Assembly: GCA_015039465.1 (NCBI GenBank)
Contig: MU129989.1
Span: 131,424-195,423, forward strand
Direction of reading: 5' to 3'
Source: Phlegmacium glaucopus
Lineage: Eukaryota > Basidiomycota > Agaricomycetes > Agaricales > Cortinariaceae
Length of the DNA: 64,000 bases
The translations under genes and the position numbers were made by a program. Below the pieces are notes generated by a model. The model searched no databases. It worked only from the letters and a program-made list of their open reading frames with translations, and was not told where the DNA came from. This document shows positions 21,031 to 32,399 of the stretch, piece after piece; within the stretch, counting starts at the first letter, position 1, and each line of letters starts with the position of its first letter.

Positions 21031-21501
21031 CTATATATACCCTTCTCTCCTGACTAAATAATATATTCTGGCACTTCCTAAAGGGCTACTACCATGTATT
21101 TATACCAAAATGTTCAGAAAAATGAGACAAATCCATTGGTAATAAAATAGTGATGTTAAACGCACTCTTATATGTGTTATATGTGAAATAGTGAAAAATA
21201 TCCAGTAAAATGATGTGCTCTATGCTTATAAATATGCCTACCATGACATATTGTATATTGTTAGAAAGCTACACATTGGGGGAATCTAACCATATTATGA
21301 GCGTGGGAATATGAGCATTTTTGAAACATTAATACACATAAAGTGCATAAAAGCACACATCAGATGCGCGTGTCACATCACTATTTTATTACCAATGGAT
21401 TACCCTAATTTTTCTGAACATTTTAGTATAAAATACATGGTAGTAGCCCTTCAGGAAGTGCCAGAATATATTATTTAGTCAGGAGGGCAGAGTATATATA
21501 G
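21031..21501. mobile_element. 471-bp inverted-repeat element (MITE 3)
   Basis: Arms of about 130 bp are nearly identical in inverted orientation. The left arm starts CTATATATACCC (21031) and the right arm ends GTATATATAG (21501). Shared blocks include CTGACTAAATAATATATTCT and GGGCTACTACCATGTATTT. Between the arms is about 200 bp of unique AT-rich DNA with no open frame. The target site is not certain; TA-rich termini would suit a Tc1/mariner-type MITE. Confidence 0.75.
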
Positions 21502-22441
21502 TACAATCAAAAAACTAAGTTAAAGCAATGATATAATTTTTTGTTATCTTTTTAGTTGTATTTTACCCTACTAAATTCCCACTTTAACCATTGCAATTTT
21601 TTCCTCCCCATGTCATTACTTTTTTGTTGTAAATATCTACAGTAACCATTGGAATTGATTCCTACAAGTAACTTTTTTTTTGTTGTGTTTTACCCCAGTA
21701 ATTCCTACCTTAACAGTTGTAATTTTTTTCTTGAAAATTACATTGATTTCTATTGTAAATATCCACAGTAATTATAGGAAATTATTCTTACAATTAATGT
21801 TGTAATTTCTACCTTTCAGAATCACCACATTTTTTGTTGCTATTTCCTTCATTTCTAATTTTTTTGTTGTAAATTACCATGATCTGAGTCTCACAGTGAG
21901 AATAAATCAGTACATGTAATTTTATTGATGCAAATAAGGCTTGACAGACCCACATCCAACTTTGATTGTACAGCAGTGAATCCCATAAATTAATACATGC
22001 TCATTAGGCATCATAAGAAAATACAATATATGGATTCATGCAATATCTATCATCATTATGTACACAGACACTACGGCTCATTGCTGGGAGCCTTTATCTA
22101 CAAGCAGGAAATTAATCACCAGAGAATTTAATGTACAATAAAATCTGTTTAAAACTCCACCCTCCATAAAGGAATGTCTCAGCTGACTATAAATTATATT
22201 GAGCTGATACAGCCCATGTAGACTTCATTTCAGAAGCTGGTCACAGTATAGTAACCTTACATGCTGCCGATAACCTCACAGGCCAATGCTGATCAGGTCT
22301 TACGAGGCGGTTGGCAGACGGTGCAAGTGGTGACCAGGATATATAAATCAATTACCAATCATTATACTCACTGAAAAGGACTTGATATGTTTCGCTGCTG
22401 GACCTGGTCAGGCTTTGTCAAATCTTATTTTGCCCTATGAG
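21502..22441. other. AT-rich region with degenerate repeats, no gene
   Basis: From 21530 to 21890, degenerate repeats contain TTTTTTGTTGTAAAT, CTACAGTAACCATTGGAATT and TACCTTAACAGTTGTAATT. Nothing coding or RNA-like is recognised to 22441. Confidence 0.5.
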
Positions 22442-22856
22442 TGTTAGGGCAACTGCAATGCTGACTTAGTCAAGCTAGCAGGGGATCCAAAGTTAATAAT
22501 ATTTCAGAAAAGGTATCTACAAGTGACTTACCTAGGCAGGGGATCCAAAGAGGAAAGGATGGGGATCCCTGCTAGGCTAGGGGTGTTTAAGTACTAAATA
22601 TGGACATAACGGAGATATAAAATAAATAAAGGAATGATACGATAATAATTAATTAATTAAATAAGAAGTGGTGTGATGTGAAAAATAGAAATAAAAGACA
22701 GAGTGAAACGGAGGATCGGAGTCAGAGCAGAACTACAGGGTTCCAGAGTAAAGCAGTGATGGGAGCGGAGTTGGACGGAAGGTCAGAGGTTGTCGGAAAG
22801 GCGGGGTGTATGATTCTGAGGTTGAGGTTTGGGTTAAAGTCGGGTGTCCCCTAACA
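22442..22856. mobile_element. Solo LTR D, copy 2 (415 bp)
   Basis: It starts TGTTAGGGCAACTGC and ends GTGTCCCCTAACA, with the perfect 5-bp duplication ATGAG at 22437-22441 and 22857-22861. It is the uninterrupted relative of 16864-18242. Confidence 0.92.
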
Positions 22857-22861
22857 ATGAG

Positions 22862-23480
22862 GCTGTCAGGTGCCGCAATGCCTGATCAGATGAATTTGAT
22901 TTTTCAGACAGTGGTGGTATATGTTGAGGTGTGAGGTTTGAACTTAGAGGATGATGTAGTGCACATACCATGTTCAGGGCTGGTCTGTTGAACTTAGAAG
23001 AAATAGCACTTGATAATTACTCAGTTATCTTGTCTAACTACCGGTATCCTACAACATTTCTAGATTGTTCTACATAGCATCTACAGGGATGCTACAGGGA
23101 CCTATGGAAATACTATGTCATTCTACAGAACTGCAGATTTACTACAAACATCTGTGGTGCTACAGATTTGCTACATAATCTATGGCATTTTCCGGAGTTT
23201 GCTGATGTGCCTAGACAAACAAGTGATTGTGCAAAGACAATGCAAAGTCAGAGGGCTTTTCACAACCCAACTGGCTAAATAGATGCCAACCCATTTTTTG
23301 ATTGAGGCCCCCAGATTGTATAAGACCAAGTACTCAATACTCAGAACTTGGAACTGCCAATAATGGGCCAATTATAGTACTTGTGGGTTCCTTAAGTATG
23401 GAAACAATATTTTTGTTAGTATTAGATAGAATACAGTATAATTTATATGGAATAAGACACATCCTAATAACGGTGAGCAC
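22862..23480. other. Transition region, no gene seen
   Basis: CTACAGAT / GCTACAG motifs recur between 23070 and 23190 (for example ATGCTACAGGGACC, TGCTACAGATTTGCTAC). No convincing coding region is present. This marks the switch from transposon-rich to gene-containing DNA. Confidence 0.4.
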
Positions 23481-25878
23481 TCAAGGCCAAAAGACCGGAC
23501 CAGTGATAGTTGCGCTCCCTTTTATTTTATCAACAGCCATAGATTTTCCCTTCAACTCTTTCTCCATTATCCGGCACACGGATTCCTCAATTGTTCTAAG
23601 ATCAGCCATTGCTTTTCGGGCTCGGTCCAAAGCTCCCTGCTTAGCCTGCCGAAGCTCGGTGTGAAGTTGTTCAAGTTCTTCAGTTGAAGGCATTCCATCA
23701 GGCTTATTCTTCAATAGCGTTAAACTGCTTATTGGTACTGGTGGGTGGAAAGGAGAGCGCCTGGATGCCATGCCATCATAACCGTAATGTGGCGTATGAC
23801 CTGAGACTAAATGATTTACCTCCGTCACTCGGTTCGCTGTATTCTGTTTTGTGTATGACAAAAATTTTACTTTCTGCATGATCCTTCAGTGCTTAGACAC
23901 TCACGTTGCACCGCTCACATACAAATTTGCGATGCTTGATGTCGGAAAACCCCACGCAAAGGCGATGATGCCACTCAAAGCAGGTCGAACACTGAACAGT
24001 AGGCTGAGATTCATCATCTACGGAAGTTCTCAACCTTCGAAACAAACAAATAAATAAGTATGACCCCACTCACCATTACTCCCACATAAACAGTTAAAGA
24101 TTTCTGCATCTTTGACAACTTCCTTGCAAACAGGACATATCTCATGTGGGGTGGGACTAGAATGAGAAACAATAGCACTACGCATAATGTTTGCTGTTAA
24201 AGTGATCTCAATACGATTATATCCTGGACAGCGATGGGGAGTTCTGGATGTGTAGCGGCCTGGACGGCGGTTCAATGCATATTCTGAAGATGAGAGATGG
24301 GTATTTAGAAAGTCTTGGAACTGGCATGATATATCATTGAGGGCGACGGCCTCTGACGTTGGCAACTTCCAAACCAATTCCCGGCGACGTCCGCTTGGCC
24401 GTTGGGGTGATCTTCGTGACGGTTGTCTTCCCAACACCGTCGACGGTGTGGCAAGGTCAATCGACGTCGATGAATTAGAGATGCCTGAGCCGTTAGCAAA
24501 CTGCCCTGCATCATCCAGTTCTTCGAAGCGATTCTCGGGCAAATCATCTATATTGACGTCGAACTCATCGACATAGGTACGTTGAATTTGCTGACCTTAA
24601 AGGTTGTAATGAATGATACTATTATGCCATGACTAGAAGATGGGAAAACTCACTTTCGTAGTGAGCTTTGCAAGCGCCATCGAAAGTCTGGCACAAACGG
24701 TGAGTTGATTTCTCGATTTTGACACAGAAAATTCACCCTTTGGCAGAGTTGGTGGAAAAGGGTGAGTGCCCGATCCGCATTGTTGGATAAACCAAGTTCC
24801 TGATCTGGCTGATTGACTTGGACCAGGTCTCCCGGATCGAAGCTAATTACTATTTTTCCTTTACCACTAAAGATAACAAAATGCTAGATGTCGTTCAGTG
24901 GCAATCATGAAAAGTCGTTACCTGGCACCCAAATCCAACTCACGTCCAATCCCACGGATTCAAAGGGGTATTTCAGATCTTGAAGGTAATCTAGAGCTGA
25001 CTTTAAATTGGATTAGCCTCCTATGCAATATTCAGAGGAGAACGGATTGTACGGAGAGACCTATGACCTTAGATGAATGAGAACAGTGATTACATCACCA
25101 TAAGCAAGCCTACGCACTGTCTGTAGCCCCAAGGTGAGGATTTGGTTAATGTCCTTCTTGAGAACCTGCCCAAGCAAGTAATCGGTGGGTCCTTCGTATT
25201 CTATTCGAGATTGTGTTTTAGCTAGTAACTTTTGGCCCGCAGATAGTTGTTATGCTAACCACCATCAAAAATAAGGAAAGAAAGCTCCGATTCAAGAGGA
25301 GAGACCCCAATCATGGGAAGAATGTTTGGATGACTAACAGAGTAATCGTCAGTTACAAGACATCAATGTCAATAAGAATATCAAGAACATACAGCAGTTT
25401 CTGGTTGAATCTGGCGGCTTCCGAGCATCGCTTCAACCAAACAATAAGGCTGGATTCGGTTCATCTTTGTCAAGCTTACTTCTCGAGCGCGACGGCCTTC
25501 GTAGACCTTTATCGCTACAACCTTGCCAGACATTTTGGCAGTACCAGCGTGTAACCGATATTCACGACCCTTATAAATTTGTCGTTCAAAAGAAATATCC
25601 TCGACGGAGAACTATGCCATGGTCATTTGAAGAAACCAAGATTGATGCTAGAACATGCCACAGGTGAGCCTTTGACGATGCCCTTCAACGTTCGACTCTC
25701 AGAATCTATATCCAACGTAGGTTTGAAATAGGACACAGGCTAATAAATTTGCAGACTCACTTTCATCGATTTGTTCTGCCATGGCCACGTAATTACCAAA
25801 TATATTGTTATATGTTCCGCCATTGGATACAAAGTGGTGGGCGCCAGAGAAATGGGATGCGCTACGGAGCGTCAGCAT
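23481..25878 (-). CDS. Protein kinase-like protein with C-terminal PHD-type zinc finger, multi-exon
   Basis: Starting at ATG 25876-25878 the N-terminus reads FSGAHHFVSNGGTYNNIFGN, a signature seen at the start of many mushroom kinase and NLR proteins. A kinase N-lobe follows (about 25580-25440): FERQIYKGREYRLHAG, then VVAIKVYEG with the likely catalytic Lys, RCSEAARFNQKLL and HPNILPMIGVSPLESELSF. The later part (DYLLGQVLKKDINQILTLGL, SALDYLQDLKYPFESVG, IVISFDPGDLVQ) covers helices D and E. No HRD or DFG is visible, so it may be a pseudokinase. Downstream are an acidic/Ser-Arg linker and a zinc finger: FNCLCG, then VQCSTCFEWHHRLCVGF and FVCERC (about 24090-23910). A coiled-coil tail (LHTELRQAKQGALDRARKAM) ends at 23481. 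Introns have GT-AG ends, but two junctions (about 24600, about 24040) do not keep frame. Confidence 0.6.
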
Positions 25879-25899
25879 GCCTTCGGAAAGGTCAATGGA

Positions 25900-26258
25900 C
25901 TGCTAGAACCTGAAGTAGGTTTTAGGCAGAAAATATGGATGGGTGCTCAGCTGCTGGCATGTCGAAGTTGAATCAAGCAGATCCAAAGAGCCGTTATTTA
26001 TGAAGCTTACGGTGGTAGAACTGCTCTCCTGCCCAGTAGGCGACATCAATCTGTCCTCGGATGTATCCTCTCTTGAAACAGCTTGCTGTAGAATGGCCAA
26101 TCAGAAAAAGCCCATGTATATATGGTACTATACCCTGCCTTGGTGCGTTTCGGTGCTTTGCAGTTGGCAGCGAAGAGCTTCCATTTTTCGGTCATCTTCC
26201 GTTTCTTGCGCTCGCCCGGCGTGGCCTCAGAGCCATCACTACCGTTCGCTGTATTCAT
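25900..26258 (-). CDS. Short unrecognised gene or upstream exons
   Basis: ATG 26256-26258 begins a basic N-terminus (GERKKRKMTEKWKLFAANCK, KAPKRTKA) followed by a GTATAG donor (about 26133) and a TTCTACAG acceptor (about 26089). The next piece reads either SREDTSEDRLMSPTGQESSS or RGYIRGQIDVAYWAGEQFY, depending on phase. It could be an alternative 5' end of the kinase-like gene or a separate small gene. No family is recognised. Confidence 0.3.
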
Positions 26259-26559
26259 GAAAACAATGCTCTCGGGTCAGAATGGAGGTTCTGGGGGGGA
26301 AGGAACGGAAGGGCGCATTAAGCTCAAGGCTTATTACAACCTTATACCTGTAAAAGCGGCACTGCAAATCTCGCGTCCGACATCACCGGTTACATAGGGA
26401 GTGAGTCTGGTCAAAAGAAGTTGATCCGGTGCGGCGTGGACGCTGAGTTGGCCGTTATCCCGGCTTACATAGTTCTAATTACATAAAGAAATTTCCTTCT
26501 GGCCACAATACAATACCCACAACCCTTCCCTCTGCTGTTCTTTTATCTTCATTATCACT

Positions 26560-28170
26560 ATGTCTTTTCGCTCCCTGCATTGCGAGTCAATCCATGCTCC
26601 ATCTCTCCTCAAGATGCTCCCGAAAGCGGCGGACAATCCATCAACTTTTCTCTACCGTCTCCTGTCAACCAGCTGCTCGAAGCCTCACTTGAAAGCAGCG
26701 AAGAAGCTCCCAGAAGTCAGCTCCCTTTCCCATAACCCTGACTCTAAATCATCATGCATGGAAAGCCGAACAGGAGACTCCTCGAGCTCAGAATGTTACA
26801 ACAGCAACATATAATGGGATGCTCACTCAGACGACGTTCGTTTATGAAGAGCCAATGGACTTGGACTTGAAAGATAGTTCTGTAGAGAATGTATGGGGTT
26901 GTTACTCACCGTAAATGCTTGGGATTGATCTGTAACTACTGTGATTATGTTTTTCTTTCAATTTCTTTCAACTTACTTCTATATTGCATATCAGAGCTTC
27001 ACCTCGAGTTCCTATAAGTCCCGTTCCTCGTATCAGTGCTGTATATACATCTGTTCTAAATGCCGCTAGTCCTCCATTATCACTTGAACAATTTCCTTGC
27101 AATTTCCGAACCCAAGTAACCCGATCCCAAGTAACCGATCGTCACTCATTACATAATCTCACGACATCTAATGGTTAACAGCAACTCAACAGCAACTCAA
27201 CAGCAACTCGGAGCCCACAAATCTTTCTCCCTTACTTTTCTCCTGTGAATATAACTGACTTTTATGAGGCCAGATCATCCATACCCGCTAGGGAAGTTGA
27301 GCCTGAAATAAACTTGATTCCTCGAATTCAAAACCCCCGTGTGTCAAAGAGTGCGACTATTGCTTTTCTGCATTGGAAATGCTTCAAAGTGTAAGAGTCG
27401 CTCCGACTGGCCTGTCGTCGATGATTCATGGTGAACTGAACACTTATCGAACGTCGCTCCTTTCAACAACCAATCACAACAGCTTGCAGGAATTATTATC
27501 TTTACTTTACTCTGACCGTAAAGAGAGCGAAATCGTTAAGAAGTGGATGGACCCTCTGGCAATTCAATACGTCTGTAGTGCCGTCGAACGCGAGGTAGAA
27601 GCCGCAAAGCCTCAGCTCCACCTGAATACAAACAGTATCACACCAGAATACATGTCGACGTGGAATGTCAACAAAATATGGATCCTAATGCTCAGAACAT
27701 TACTCCAATATGTTCTCAGATTCGTCATGCCGCAACTGAACTTAAGAAATTGTCAGATACAACAAATTTGGATCCTCGTAATCGCCGAACTGTATGACTC
27801 TATGAAATTCTCTTTGTAAAAACTTGAATGTTTCGTTTAGTAATTACTCACCTAAAATTCGCAGACAAGAAATATTATCAGTGACCAAGTTCGTTATCTG
27901 CGTTCACTCCAATCATATAAAATTCAAAATGGGTTTGGCCCCCTTGCATGGACAGCCTGCGCATCACGAATGATGATTGATGTTTTACGCCAAAGCGTAC
28001 TCTCCATGTCTGTCCCATCTATTTCAAATACAATAAAAAAGATTTCAGACCAGGCCATTGAATAAGCACGAAAATCTGCAATGGGACCAGATGGGACCGC
28101 ATGCCTTGGCATTAACATATCGACTTCAAACAACCTTCGACCATGCCAGAGCCTGAGACAGAAGGGTTTT
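26560..28170 (+). CDS. Unrecognised gene-like region, + strand, possibly decayed
   Basis: Several plausible exons lie in order. An acidic/Ser-rich piece (PSPVNQLLEASLESSEEAPR, TTFVYEEPMDLDLKD) covers 26620-26895. A second (ITDFYEARSSIPAREVEPEI) lies near 27250-27310. A third (SLQELLSLLYSDRKESEIVK, DPLAIQYVCSAVEREVEAAK) covers 27480-27620. Helical pieces (ICSQIRHAATELKKLSD; ISDQVRYLRSLQSYKIQNGF; LAWTACASRMMIDVLRQ) run from 27700 to 28020. A TAA near 28062 breaks the last one. I recognise no family and could not join the exons cleanly. Confidence 0.3.
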
Positions 28171-29170
28171 AACTAAAGAAGGCTAGATCATAACGCTGTC
28201 ACACATAGTCACAGTGTGTCCATAAGTAATTAATTCTCCCACCTTGCCATGGACGGTGCACCACAACTTCAAAAATGTAACAACAAATCAAGTATGAAAC
28301 ACAAGGTCTTCACATTATTTTCTGTGACAATAACTAGATACTCCAACACCTCCGAGTCAACCAAAGCGCACATCTAGGATGTGACCGTGGAGCGAAGCGA
28401 GGCTGGAGGCTGGAGACAATGAATGTTACAGGCAATGGCTTTGGCCCTCTAAGAGTCTTAGCTTGCGACAACTTTCGTCAGAAACGCATCCAACTCAAAT
28501 CTCGAGCTCTTCAGCTCTTGTACCGTGAAGGAGCGTTCAATTTTTAATTTTGCATTTGGATCACGAGTCCCGACTTCTATGACGGCTATGGCGTCTTGGC
28601 GCGGTGCTTTTCCCAGTCATTCTGCCTTCAAAACTTCAATCCTATTGTTCTCATGAAATCATTCAGGGACGTTGACTAAACCTATAACTATAGGAATCCT
28701 CTGACCGATGTCGTTATTGAGGTAGCCACCAGACCAACTGCGGATGCTAACGAAGCCTATCTTATCCCTTTACAGGCTCGCTTCAATTGAGACTTCTCGT
28801 CTTTCCAGGTTAGATCTTGGGGCACGTCTATGGAATTAATATGGCTTCAAAAGGCCGGCACTGTCACATGTGTGGCCTTCTACGGCTAGCCAACTTTGAC
28901 ATGACCTTTCGCGGGTATTTGACTTTGGAATAATTTGGAGACACACTAGAACCTTGTTGCGGTATACTCTAAAAAATTCACTGCTAAGGTCAGTTAGTAT
29001 CTTCGAACGTAGGTATAGCTGTCTAACAGAGATCTTGTCTACAGGTTGGAGAGTTGATTGTACGTAGCGGAAATAGATAGTCTGAACCAAGGTATCAATG
29101 ATTTTCATTTATTGCGATATTTGGTTAATATGACCTCGTTCATGAAACACCGCACTGGGCCCGGAGCCCT
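28171..29170. other. Gene-like scraps, no supported gene
   Basis: On the + strand, from ATG 28418, the frame GNGFGPLRVLACDNFRQKR and LKSRALQLLYREGAFNF is followed by TDVVIEVATRPTADANEAYL near 28700-28770. The minus strand has RQLYLRSKILTDLSSEFFRV near 29000. None extends far or matches a known family. Confidence 0.25.
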
Positions 29171-29173
29171 CGA

Positions 29174-30386
29174 TCATTCTGAAGCGGCTTGTCCCCACTG
29201 TTCAATTACAGTCATGATGGCGGAGCTATGAGGTTGTGCCCCAATTCGCATCTTGGAATAAACCTTTCTCTTGTCTCTATAGCGGCCGTCTCTCAGGGAA
29301 GCGATCCCTGGGAACTCAACGAAATCGTGGCCTTTCGTCTCTCGGGGACAATACTTCGTGAACGAGAACCCGGAAAACAGTTCCGGCATGAACAATAGGT
29401 TGACACCTTCATTTTCAGAACTAAATATATTTGGATAGAGAAACCACATAGTTGAAAACGGATGACGGCAGTGAGCTCTTCCAGCTTTTTTTTCGGATTG
29501 TTTCAATAGAAGTTGTCTGACATTCCAAGTCAGCCACAGGAGTATACATCCCGTTTCTCCCGGCTCCACCGCAGTAGGCAGTGAAAGGTCACTTAAAGGC
29601 GTCGACCGGGATCTACGCCTCCACACGACGTGCGAAGTCACACACCCCGGATAGTTATTTCTGTTATGACTTATTGATGCTTCTTTCCAAGACATTCGTA
29701 ATATTAGGACCCTGGTGCGTCCTTCCAAAAACATCATTGTACTACTTTGGGGACTCACGAACTTCCCACAGGTATCATTTCTTCATGGGCTGCATGTAAT
29801 TCCTCAATGGGCAAACATAATCGTTGCATCTCTAGAACCCAAGACTTTCTTTCCCTCGCCTTTTCCAGCTCTTCATGCTTACATGGTTGAACGGTTGAAG
29901 CCGGATCCAGTGGCCGGAATAACCCATTATTTCCTAAACACCAGAGTGCCTCCAGGTGTCGTAATGAACAGCTGGTTGGGCATTTGTGCGAGAAGATCGC
30001 GGGGAAACCAAATCGGCAGTCTGCTGACAGTTGGCTGCCTCTGACAGACAGACACTGGAAGAGAACAAATCAAGAAGAGTTGACCGGGACCGCGGGAAAC
30101 AGGAGATAGATAGGTGTGAGACTGACCTGGGTCACTTCCCTTTCTCCATCTTGGATCACTAAGCGTCCTTGGGAAAAGTTGGTAAGTGTCTCAATATGTT
30201 CAATCCCATCATGGTGTAATCTATTAAAACTGCCAATGTCATGTCACGACTGCGATTGTGCAAATCTCCCGGGGACAAGCGCTCTGTCCAAAATAGCAAT
30301 GCGTCTCTCTAGTGCTGTCAGGTCTTCACATGGGATTATTTTTTTATCAAGTACTTCAGTTTCGGTACCGGTCAAGTCGACCATGC
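29174..30386 (-). CDS. Unrecognised multi-exon gene, - strand
   Basis: A start at ATG near 30384 gives MVDLTGTETEVLDKKII, then LTALERRIAILDRALVPG. A second exon (about 30225-30130) gives HDGIEHIETLTNFSQGR and LVIQDGEREVTQ before a GTCAGT donor. A third starts after TTCTCTTCCAG (about 30050) with RQPTVSRLPIWFPRDLL and FITTPGGTLVF. A fourth has KHEELEKARERKSWVLEMQR and LPIEELHAAHEEM ending at a GTGAGT donor (about 29760). A 194-codon open frame to 29174 follows. Junctions are not all in phase. The + strand over 29715-30044 also stays open, so strand choice is moderate. I recognise no function. Confidence 0.35.
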
Positions 30387-30399
30387 CCTATGTATAGTA

Positions 30400-31110
30400 G
30401 ACCGACTTCAACGCTCTTTTCGGCCGATGCGTCACTTAGGTGAAAAGCCTTAGCTGTTCCTTAGAGTCCAATATTTTCGTTCATGAACGCTCGTTCTTGA
30501 CAGTGATGTTTTATCCACATCGCGACTGATCCATCGTTTAAACATCTCTAAACTTACATTTTCGAGTGGGCGAAATGGCATTCATGGCATATCGCTCTCC
30601 GAATAATTAATGATTGTCGATATCGTCTTACTGAGCACCCTGGTCCCTGAGCGCGTATCATGGCAGCTGATTTTGGCATAAGATATCAGGTGTGTGGAGC
30701 TATTCGGATAGAGTTCCGCATTTCGCAATCTAAGTGACATAAGTATATATAGAGTTTGTTGCTCTGGAGGAGCTCAAAGTTTTCAAAAACACCTGTCCCC
30801 TGACGACTTCCCACGTTTTTGAGCATGGGTCAACGCCTCAGCGCCGAGGCTGATGGTACCTTGGAGGACGAACCATTCTGCTATCTGATTTGGTTCAGTT
30901 TTCAAGTGCAAAGGGTGTATTTGACTGTACGCGGTATTTGACTTGGATAGCACCTCAAGAATCCGTCGGCAAGTGTCTCCTTAGAAATTATCCTTCCAAT
31001 CGATTCGTAATACTGAATTCATATTATGTTTAGCAGTGTACAGGAGACAAAGGAACCCCAAAAATGGGCCGTAAAACGAAGAAGTTCACAACGGGTCATT
31101 GCTTGATCTG
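30400..31110. other. Intergenic, no gene seen
   Basis: No open frame with protein-like composition and no RNA gene is seen between the unrecognised gene and the 3' end of DCN1. Confidence 0.4.
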
Positions 31111-31113
31111 AGA

Positions 31114-32399
31114 TCATGCTCCTGAAGCTAATCTCTTTGTCGCATAGGCTACAAAGTCGTCTATGGTTGATGGCCAAGCGTCTGATACAAAGTTGGCTCA
31201 CAAATTAGATTGGCTAGACGAGTAAGATGGAGAAGCACTACACACCGTCCGCGTTATAGTTTGAGAAATTGGAGTCAATCGAGCGGATGAAGGCGAAAAA
31301 CTTTATGATGGAGTGCCATGAGTTATGTAGAAGTTACGCGGAGATGGAGATTGATGAACACCAGTTGGAGTGTAGAGAAATTTACATACCATGATCCAGG
31401 TGTCTTTTGTGATGCCTTTGCCTCCCCTTTCATTCAGGAAATCGAACCACCATTGAAGGTATTCTTCCTTCCATCCATCTGCGCTTCCAGCTTTCGTCGC
31501 TATGCCCTCATCCATATCCACATCATCATCATCACCATCATCATCATCCTCCATTGCGGTTCGTGTCAAGGCACCACCGACAAAACCATGGGGAATCAGC
31601 AGACTCCAGAATGCCTGAGCGGTGTCGATGCCTGTCAATATAAGTAATTATCAAGGCGGATGTCAAAGTATGATGCATAAAATTTGGGTCTCACCTATGC
31701 TCCTCTGTCCTTCATTACGCGCAAAATCAAAGGTGTGTTTGTAAACTTTCTCGAAGTAGATAGGATCTGAACCCAGCTGATCCCGCAGCCTGACTAATGC
31801 ATTCTTCATTTCTGATATCGAGTCAGCCCTACATGTTGAATGAGCAAAACGTTCATTGACAAACGTCAAGTAAAGATCAAAACGCACCCAATATTCTTCC
31901 AGCCCTCCATCCAGCCTTGCTTTTTCCATTGTCCAATTCCAGGTGATTTCAGCTCGTACGCAACGGCCAGAAGCACGACATCTTCTGGATTTACATCCAG
32001 GTCTGCGCAGAGCTTGATCGTGCCGTCTATCGCTATATCTTCGCCCTCAGGTTCTACAACGCCATCACACTAGGTCTTAAGCGTTGAACCTCAAACTCGA
32101 TGGTGGTACTAACGTACTAACCTTTGTATTTTTCGAATAAAGTTAGTATTTTGCTACTTGATGGAGCAGCTGAGTCCCCTTTCCGACGTCCTGAATTTGA
32201 AAAAATGTGTGGATTGTTGTAATATGCGTCCATGGCGACATCCAATCGTTTGTGCGTTTCCAGAAACTTTCTGGCATCTCTTGTGCTGATCAGTTGGTGG
32301 TGATCAGTAACGATCGTCAGCCCGATAAGTCTTAACATACGATGCTCCTGTCACTGCACAGAATTGCACGATGTTTTCTTCTAATTTCTTGTCAACCAT
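31114..32399 (-). CDS. DCN1: DCN1-like cullin neddylation factor, complete
   Basis: DCN1 is the scaffold-type E3 that promotes transfer of NEDD8 from Ubc12 to cullins and so activates SCF ubiquitin ligases. From ATG 32397-32399 the protein starts MVDKKLEENIVQFCAVTGAS. It then has the UBA-like STRDARKFLETHKRLDVAMD and AYYNNPHIFSNSG, and KILTLFEKYK. The DCUN1/PONY domain follows: IAIDGTIKLCADLDVNPEDV, LLAVAYELKSPGIGQWKKQG, RLRDQLGSDPIYFEKVYKHT, DFARNEGQRSI, DTAQAFWSLLIPHGFVGGAL, WKEEYLQWWFDFLNERGGKG, ITKDTWIM, FFAFIRSIDSNFSNYNAD and AWPSTIDDFVAYATKRLASG. The stop is at 31114-31116. About six short introns (for example 32286-32340) all keep frame. An unusual Asp-rich loop (EDDDDGDDDDVDMDEG) is inserted before WKEEY. 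Confidence 0.92.

Noticed and set aside
24901..26397. Plus-strand open frames opposite the kinase-like gene
   Set aside because: Kinase and zinc-finger motifs are on the minus strand; the + frames are shadows.
29189..30044. Gene on the + strand opposite the unrecognised 29.2-30.4 kb gene
   Set aside because: The + frame at 29715-30044 is open and protein-like, but the minus strand offers a start and several splice signals in order, so I preferred the minus strand with low confidence.
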